Source of the DNA: Schoenoplectus triqueter
Lineage: Eukaryota; Streptophyta; Magnoliopsida; Poales; Cyperaceae
NCBI GenBank assembly: GCA_964058805.1
Contig: CAXKVV010002144.1
Coordinates: 248,001 to 312,000, forward strand
DNA: 64,000 bases
Direction of reading: 5' to 3'
Below are positions 58,038-64,000 of the stretch, piece by piece (the stretch's first letter is position 1; every line of letters starts with the position of its first letter). Below the pieces are notes generated by a model. That model was not told the origin of the DNA and made no database searches. It saw only the letters and a program-made list of their open reading frames with translations. A program made the translations under genes and the position numbers.

Positions 58038-58390
58038 AAGAATACCAGCATAAACAAAAAACTCATTGACGCTCCAAAATAGCTCCACCGAGAGGATTCG
58101 ATAGGCACGTGGCCGGATAATCATGAATCCTTTATGATGGATGCTTCTTCAGTACTGGAGATAGAAGGTTCTCTTCAACGTGTAACAGACAAACAGACTT
58201 CGATGCATAAACACCCTCCGAACCAAGGTATACAAGGACACAGTACACTTGTGAACCCCACCATCAGAAATCCAAGAACATCATCACAACCATCGAGAAA
58301 AGGGGTCTACGCATCAATATCCAAGAACATTCGATCTTTTGCAGAGAAATTGACAGAGTCGTTTGTGAATTCAACTCAAGTCTCAAGATA

Positions 58391-58807
58391 ATGCTCACTC
58401 ACTTCACAATAGGCCATACCATTAGCGTCGGTGCCTATCCAAAACTCGTGATTGACAATCCCAATAATACTATTCCTAATCCTCATTCGAACCATTCTTC
58501 TCATCAGTCCACACCACCAAATCGCTCAAGAGCCTATACCAAAACCTCTCAAATTCATACAGATAGAGCTAAAGAGGTGATCACTTGCTATCGTTGTAGA
58601 GAGAAGAACCACACCTCCAGAGAATGCGGAAATGCATTAGTTTGTTTCGAATGCGGCGGATTAGATCACAAATTGGCTAACTCTAGAGCAATAACCCTTC
58701 TCCTCAAACAAAATACAACCTCAACCAAAGCTCTCTCACCACATACAAACACGAACCATTTCTCCTTCCCAAAATATCAATCTCCAGAGAATGCAGAAAT
58801 GCATTAG
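58391..58807 (+). pseudogene. LINE ORF1 zinc knuckle region
   Basis: CYRCREKNHTSREC fits C-x2-C-x4-H-x4-C. A second knuckle begins CFECGGLDHKLANS and has lost its last Cys. Such knuckles bind the LINE RNA. A 167-bp tandem duplication begins inside this frame and, not being a multiple of three, breaks it. Confidence 0.7.
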
Positions 58808-58950
58808 TTTGTTTCGAATGCGGCGAATTAGGTCACAAATTGGCTAACTCTAGAGCAATAACCTTTCTCCTCAAACAAAATACAACCTCAACCAAATCTA
58901 TCTCCCACCACATACAAACACAAACCATTTCTCCTTCCCAAAATATCAGT
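58617..58950. repeat. 167-bp tandem duplication inside LINE ORF1
   Basis: Copies 58617-58783 and 58784-58950 start CCAGAGAATGC and share TTAGTTTGTTTCGAATGCGG and TCTCCTCAAACAAAATACAA words with few differences, so the duplication is young compared with the rest of the LINE. Confidence 0.9.
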
Positions 58951-58953
58951 ATG

Positions 58954-59061
58954 GAAAACTATAGTAAGACCGATGAGTACGCTCTCCTCCGCTTTTACCC
59001 GAATGAGGAAAACTATAGTAAGGCCGATGAGTACGCTCTCCTCCGCTTCTACCTGAATGAG
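58954..59061. repeat. 54-bp tandem duplication inside LINE ORF1
   Basis: Two in-frame copies, 58954-59007 and 59008-59061, encode ENYSK(T/A)DEYALLRFY(P/L)NE twice. They differ at only a few bases. Confidence 0.9.
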
Positions 59062-59142
59062 GAAAACACTAATCTATAAAACATCACTACCAAAAGCATC
59101 ATTCTGACAGATGAGAGGAAGTTAGGAGCCCTCTACATTTAG

Positions 59143-59550
59143 GTGCATCTTCATCAGCGATTCTCGATTTCTGGTTTTGCATGGATAGCTCGCACAATTC
59201 CACACAACCTTACAGACTCACTAAATCCTCTCTGGAGAGCTATTGCTATTGAATTTGGCGCATTGGAGTTAGGAGGAATACGTTTCCTAGTAGAAGCGTA
59301 CAACAGAGAACGTCGTGATATTCAAGGCCATCCACCTTTTCCAACATGGATTAAAATTCGAGGTCTCCCATACAGATTCTTCAACAAACACGAGTTCGAA
59401 ATAATTGCATATGATCTAGGAGGAGGCATTCTTTTGGAAGTCGATCCTCGCTCAAATAACCATTATGATTTCTCCGTGTTGAGGATGAAGGTAGGAATTT
59501 GTGAAGGATGTGGTTCCACCATTCCGGAAAATGAAATTTATAGAAATTAA
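59143..59550 (+). pseudogene. LINE ORF1 DUF4283-like domain
   Basis: It contains LWRAIAIEFGALELGGIRFL, FPTWIKIRGLPYRFFNKHEF and GGGILLEVDPRS, typical of the DUF4283 domain found in ORF1 of plant LINEs. It ends with a stop after CEGCGSTIPENEIYRN. Confidence 0.7.
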
Positions 59551-60500
59551 TAGTGTGATAACTTTTTATAAAATTTTTAATTAATGGAGAAGATATAGAT
59601 CCAGGACATAAGAGGAGCCTACTAGCAAGAAAAACCAAAAGATCCTAGTAGAAAAACAAAAAGATCCTAGCTGTGGTTAAAATCCACCTAATTCTCAAGG
59701 GGACTCAACCAAGAATGAACCTTAGAAAGAAAGATTTGGGGAAAATCAATCTAATTACAAAGACAAACAACATAATACTTCCTGAAGAGGATACAACCCT
59801 AATTTGGTAGAATAAATGAATAACCCTAATTTGGAAGAGCAAATTGATAATCTTTTACCAAAAAAATAAGTTCAATTCAGAACCAATTGAAGAAGAACAT
59901 GTAGTAGAGGATCATGTACCTTCTAAGAATCAGGAAGAGACCAAGAAGAACAAAGAGAAAACCATTGAAATTGAGGAACTCCCATCTCCCACCCATCAAA
60001 GAGAAAGGTAAACAACAAACTGTTGAATACAACAGTTCTTAAAACATAGCCATAGTGACATTTAGTAACGACTCATATAAGAAGATACCTGACAAAAAAG
60101 AAGAGGTCCTGAAAGTTGAAACCACTTAGCAAAATAACTCCTACCTTCCCAACCAATAGTAAAATACCTAGACAGAGCTGAAGGCTCAAATTCAAACTTC
60201 ATGTGAACTATGGGATTGGTTCACCTATCCCAGTTCCACATCAAAATAGGCTACCACTCTTGAGGGCAGGTATAGACTTTTTAGTCAATCAATTTCCATA
60301 TCACATTATTCTGATAGTGAAATAGTAATAATGTTCACTTAAAGTGGTTTTTCTCGACAAAACTAAAATGAAAGTTGTCAAACACTTTAGATCTTTAAAT
60401 AGACAATAATTATCTACATTTCTAAATAATATATTAGATATAATTGATAATAACAGTTCAGAAGTAGACTTAAGTACAAAGTTACTTCCTTTGGATAATT
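59551..60500. other. LINE ORF1-ORF2 spacer, decayed
   Basis: A Lys/Glu-rich sequence with frequent stops, probably the ORF1 tail and inter-ORF region of the LINE. No intact domain. Confidence 0.4.
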
Positions 60501-63310
60501 TAATTTATCCATGAATATATTAAGTTAGACTATTAAAAGTCTAGGAAAATCTAAAAGAAAACAATTAGTTAAAGACACTTTACGTGAACATAAAATTGAT
60601 ATTGTAAGCTTACAAGAAATAAAAAAGAACGAATTTAAGGATAGAACTCTTAAAAATTTAAGTTCAGATATAAAAAAAATGGTTTATATTACCTTTTGAT
60701 GGTAGATCAGAGGAAATTTAGTAGGATTAAATGAAATTAAATTTGAAATCTTAGATTTTGGATCTTCACATTTTTCATTAGCATAGAAATTAAAAATAAA
60801 AAACTCATTTATAGTCGCTAATACATTAATAGATCTTAAAACTAAGGATAGATTATTTACTTGGTCTAATTTAAGAATTAGGCCATGTTTTGTATGTTTA
60901 GATAAATTTCTTTGTTCAGTATCATGGGAAAAAGAATTCCCAATATGTATCAGTAAGTCTCTTCCTAGATATCAGTCTGATCATAATGCACTTATAATTA
61001 AAATTCAATGTAATATTAAAATAAATAACAATACAATAATAAAATTTGATAAAAATTGGTCAGCTTAGGAACGATTTCCTAATTTACTTAAAAAATAGTG
61101 GCAAAAATATCCCTTAGATATATATGATATAGGTAATAGCTGGAAGGTGAAATTGCAAATCTCAAGAGAAAATTTAGAGGATGAAATTATAATTATAAAG
61201 GGAAAAAAAGAAAAATAAATACTTAAATAAAATTAATTACATGGAACTCATATAAAAAATTAGAGATTTAGATGATACATAATTCACAATCTAGATTGAA
61301 CACATTAATAAATTAGATCAAATATACAATGAGGAAGATTTATTTTGGCAGTAGAGAGCAACAATAGTAAATAATAGATTTAGAAAAGAATATATATTCT
61401 CTTTAGAAATATTGATAAATAATCAAAGATGATATAGTGTTAATGATTAATGTATTTTATAATCACAACCTTAACTTATCCAAAATCAATCTAGCTATAA
61501 TAGTTCTGATACTTAAGAATTCTAAAAACACTAATATTAAACATTACAAGCCTATTAATTTAATTAATTACAGCTATAAAATTATCTCAAAAATATTAGC
61601 CAATAGAATATCAACAGTAATAGATAATCTAGTTGATTATTCCCAAACAACTTTCATAAAAGGTAGAAATATTCATGATAATATAATTAGTGCCCAAGAA
61701 ATCCTTCATCAAGTTAAACAAACAAAAACTAAAAGTATATTATTGAAATTAAATTATGAAAAAATATTTGATAATATCAATTGAGAATTTCTATTAGAAG
61801 TTTTAAGGGTTAAAGGATTTGGGGGAAATGAATATTATGGATAAAAGAGTTATCATAGAGTGGTCAAATTAGTATAACAATCAATGGTGATCCAACTCCA
61901 TTCTTTAAATGCAAAAAAAAAAAAGATTAAGGCGGGGAGATCCTTTCTCACCTTTTTTTCTTTTTTTTTTCAACTTAGTAGTAGATGTACAATCTAAAAT
62001 ATTAAGAAATGTCAAAATTTTAGATTACATTAAAAGATTAGGAAAATTTAATAAATGGTAATTTGCTTAAATTAAACTTTACAGATGACACATTAATGTT
62101 TGTAACTGCTAGCACTAGGATAATAAATGCTCTAAACTATTACTTATAAGTTTTGAAAATCTTTCAAATCTTAAAATTAACTTTACAAAGAGTGAAATAG
62201 TTCTCTTAAATTTATCTGATCAGGAAGCTTTACAATATACTAACATATTTGGCTGTAAACTAACATCATTTTCAATCACTTATTTAGATGTTCTCCTTCA
62301 TTGAAAAAAATTAAGAAAGCGAGATTGAGAGTTCTTAATTACTAAAATAGAAAAAAATTGAAAACTGAAAAGGAAAACTATTATCTTTAGGAGAAAGATT
62401 AACATTAATAAAAGCAATTTTAAGTGCAATATCAATATATTGGATGTTTATATTTAGAATCCTAGTTAATATAAGGAATAAAATAGATTATGTAAGAATT
62501 TTTTATGGTTTGGAGGTAATACAACCAGAAAAAAAATATTACATAGCTGCATGAAGATAAATATGTAATAGTTTTGAATAAGGAGGGTTAGATATTACAA
62601 ATTTAAAGACTATGAATAAAGCACTTTTATGCAAATAATTATGGAGATTTAATGATCCAAATAAGAAAGGATTATGAAAAAGAATAATTAGAAGTAGATA
62701 TAATAACAAAAGAACATTGATATATGCATCTTCTTTTTGGAAAGAAGTAAACAAAGAATTAGTGATATTCAAAATAAGTATTAATAAAAAAATTGGAAAT
62801 AGCCAAAATACACTTTTTTAGAAAGATAGGTGGCTGTCAGAATGTACAATATAATCTCAGTACCCTTTACTTTTTGAGTTAACTTCAGATCAGGATATTA
62901 TTGTTGCCCATGCTATAAGATATAATAGATTTATTTGTCTTTTAATAGAACTTTGAATAACACACTTACTACACTTACTGATCAATGACATTCATTATAT
63001 TAACCCTTAGCTAATATCCAATTAAATATTGATCATGATCTGACTATTTGGAGATGGAGTCCATCTGATACTTTTAGTACACACTCATGTTATGTTTGAA
63101 TAGAATTTGGTGGTATTAGAAGAGAACTTTACAAATCTACTTGGTCATTCCATTAAGAATTAAGATTTACAAAAGACGACCTCAAGAAAAAAAGATGGTG
63201 AGGAGAAGAAAAATGTGTTTTCTGTAATGAGATAGAGATAATAAACCATATTTTTTTATCAATTATTCAATATCACAAGTATGACATTGGTTAGCTAAAT
63301 ATAATAATTT
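60500..63310 (+). pseudogene. LINE ORF2 (endonuclease, reverse transcriptase, zf-RVT)
   Basis: 60840-61010 carries the endonuclease end (DRLFTWSNLRIRPCFVCLDK and RYQSDHNALIIK, with the catalytic SDH). 61437-61784 carries the RT start: NLAIIVLILKNSKN, HYKPINLINYSYKIISKILA, DYSQTTFIKGRNIHDN and LLKLNYEKIFDNIN. The FADD-type centre near 62080 reads LNFTDDTLMF. 63040-63240 gives IWRWSPSDTFS and CVFCNEIEIINHIF, the zf-RVT motif. Stops occur every few dozen codons. Confidence 0.8.
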
Positions 63311-63946
63311 TATCTTTAATTACAATTCAATTACAGATTTATGAGACTAGATGCATGTATCTCATACAAAGACTCCAAACTATGTGAATTAATTAGGGGT
63401 GCTTTCTTATGGATAATTTAGAATGAAAGAAATAGATTAATTTTTAGAGGAAACCGTTGCAAACCCATAAGAAGTTTAGGTGGTTTAATTATCACATTGG
63501 TCCAATATTGGTGCTTAATTAGAGGTACTGATTGTCATTACAATTTATATAATTTGCTGCCTTCTGATATTAACTCTATGTCAGTGCAGTTAACATGTGT
63601 TATTTTAGAAATAGAGCATTTAGAGACAGAGACTTAGTATGAAAGAGAATTAGTATCTATTCGGGTTGTGGATAGACAAAACTTATATTTTAGATTTGTT
63701 AGCTTTTGATTAGTATTTTGGACTTAAGTAGGATTTAGTGCAATTAAGATCTTAAAAGACCAAGTCAGTGAAGAGGAGACAACTAATGTATCAATATTAA
63801 TTGCACTAAAATAGTAACATGATATCTTTGTTAAAAACTTAGTGGTAATGTAGTCTATTCAACCTATGGTTATGGTATTGGGTTTGTGATACCACAATAC
63901 TTATTATTTCTATAAGAAATAGGTGGGGAATACCCACTTTCTGTGT
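63311..63946 (+). other. LINE 3' end
   Basis: It is decayed coding and 3' untranslated sequence of the LINE. The last bases before the target duplication include GTGGGGAATACCCAC, a short hairpin, and no poly-A tract. Confidence 0.5.
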
Positions 63947-64000
63947 AAGAATACCAGCATAACAAGGGCAGCGACACTTAACCGGAGATATTACACAACA

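Larger units (their letters stand above)
58054..63946 (+). mobile_element. L1-type LINE, decayed
   Basis: A 16-bp word, AAGAATACCAGCATAA, occurs at 58038-58053 and 63947-63962, each preceded by TTTCTGTG, and marks a long target duplication. Inside, in order, are an ORF1-like part with zinc knuckles and a DUF4283-like domain, an endonuclease remnant, reverse transcriptase and a zf-RVT-like end. This is the order of plant L1 elements except that the knuckles precede DUF4283. No poly-A tail is seen before the right duplication. Many stops show that it is old. Confidence 0.8.

Overview
This is plant nuclear DNA, most likely from a eudicot with a repeat-rich genome. Genes are split by GT-AG introns, the sequence is AT-rich, and most of the window is made of plant-type Ty1/copia and Ty3/gypsy retrotransposons, an L1-type LINE, and MITEs of the MULE and hAT kinds. 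There are no operons, bacterial ribosome sites, CRISPR arrays or recognisable tRNA or rRNA genes. Gene identities come from reading translations and from memory of plant families; no database was searched.

Only two genes look complete: a two-exon PLT6-type polyol/monosaccharide transporter (22758-24386, minus) and an intronless OVATE family protein (44804-45601, plus). A lone first exon of a second polyol transporter lies at 3799-3922 (minus); its second exon is not in the window. Between these transporter sequences lies a decayed but intron-bearing copy of PBRP, the plant-specific TFIIB-related protein (about 9741-17251, plus). In Arabidopsis, as I recall, PBRP (At4g36650) and PLT6 (At4g36670) are near neighbours, so this looks like a conserved ancestral block.

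Layout: 1-2880 is repeat-like non-coding DNA with duplicated promoter-like modules. 2.9-9.1 kb carries small DNA transposons and the orphan exon. 9.7-17.3 kb is the PBRP pseudogene; its last recognisable intron holds a solo LTR (family B) that is itself split by a gag-only copia element (family A). 17.3-21.8 kb is a degenerate copia element (family D). 22.7-24.5 kb is PLT6. 24.5-32 kb is AT-rich with no gene found. 32.1-39.9 kb is a family B copia element on the minus strand with a family A solo LTR inside it. 40-44.6 kb is repeat-like, including a 345-bp imperfect palindrome containing four short palindromes. 44.8-45.6 kb is the OVATE gene. 46.3-48.6 kb holds a MITE and an AAT-rich element. 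49.4-52.9 kb holds same-strand fragments of four unrelated genes (IST1-like, LTPG-like, PGDH, PAS1). 53.2-56.8 kb is a gypsy remnant with inverted LTR sequence at both ends and a perfect 5-bp target duplication. 58.0-63.9 kb is a decayed LINE flanked by a long target duplication.

The most unusual structures are the gypsy remnant with two inverted LTR starts, the array of palindromes at 43.8-44.2 kb, the cluster of captured gene fragments, and the arrays of CGTTATAACG palindromes shared by a hAT-like element and the LTRs of copia family A.
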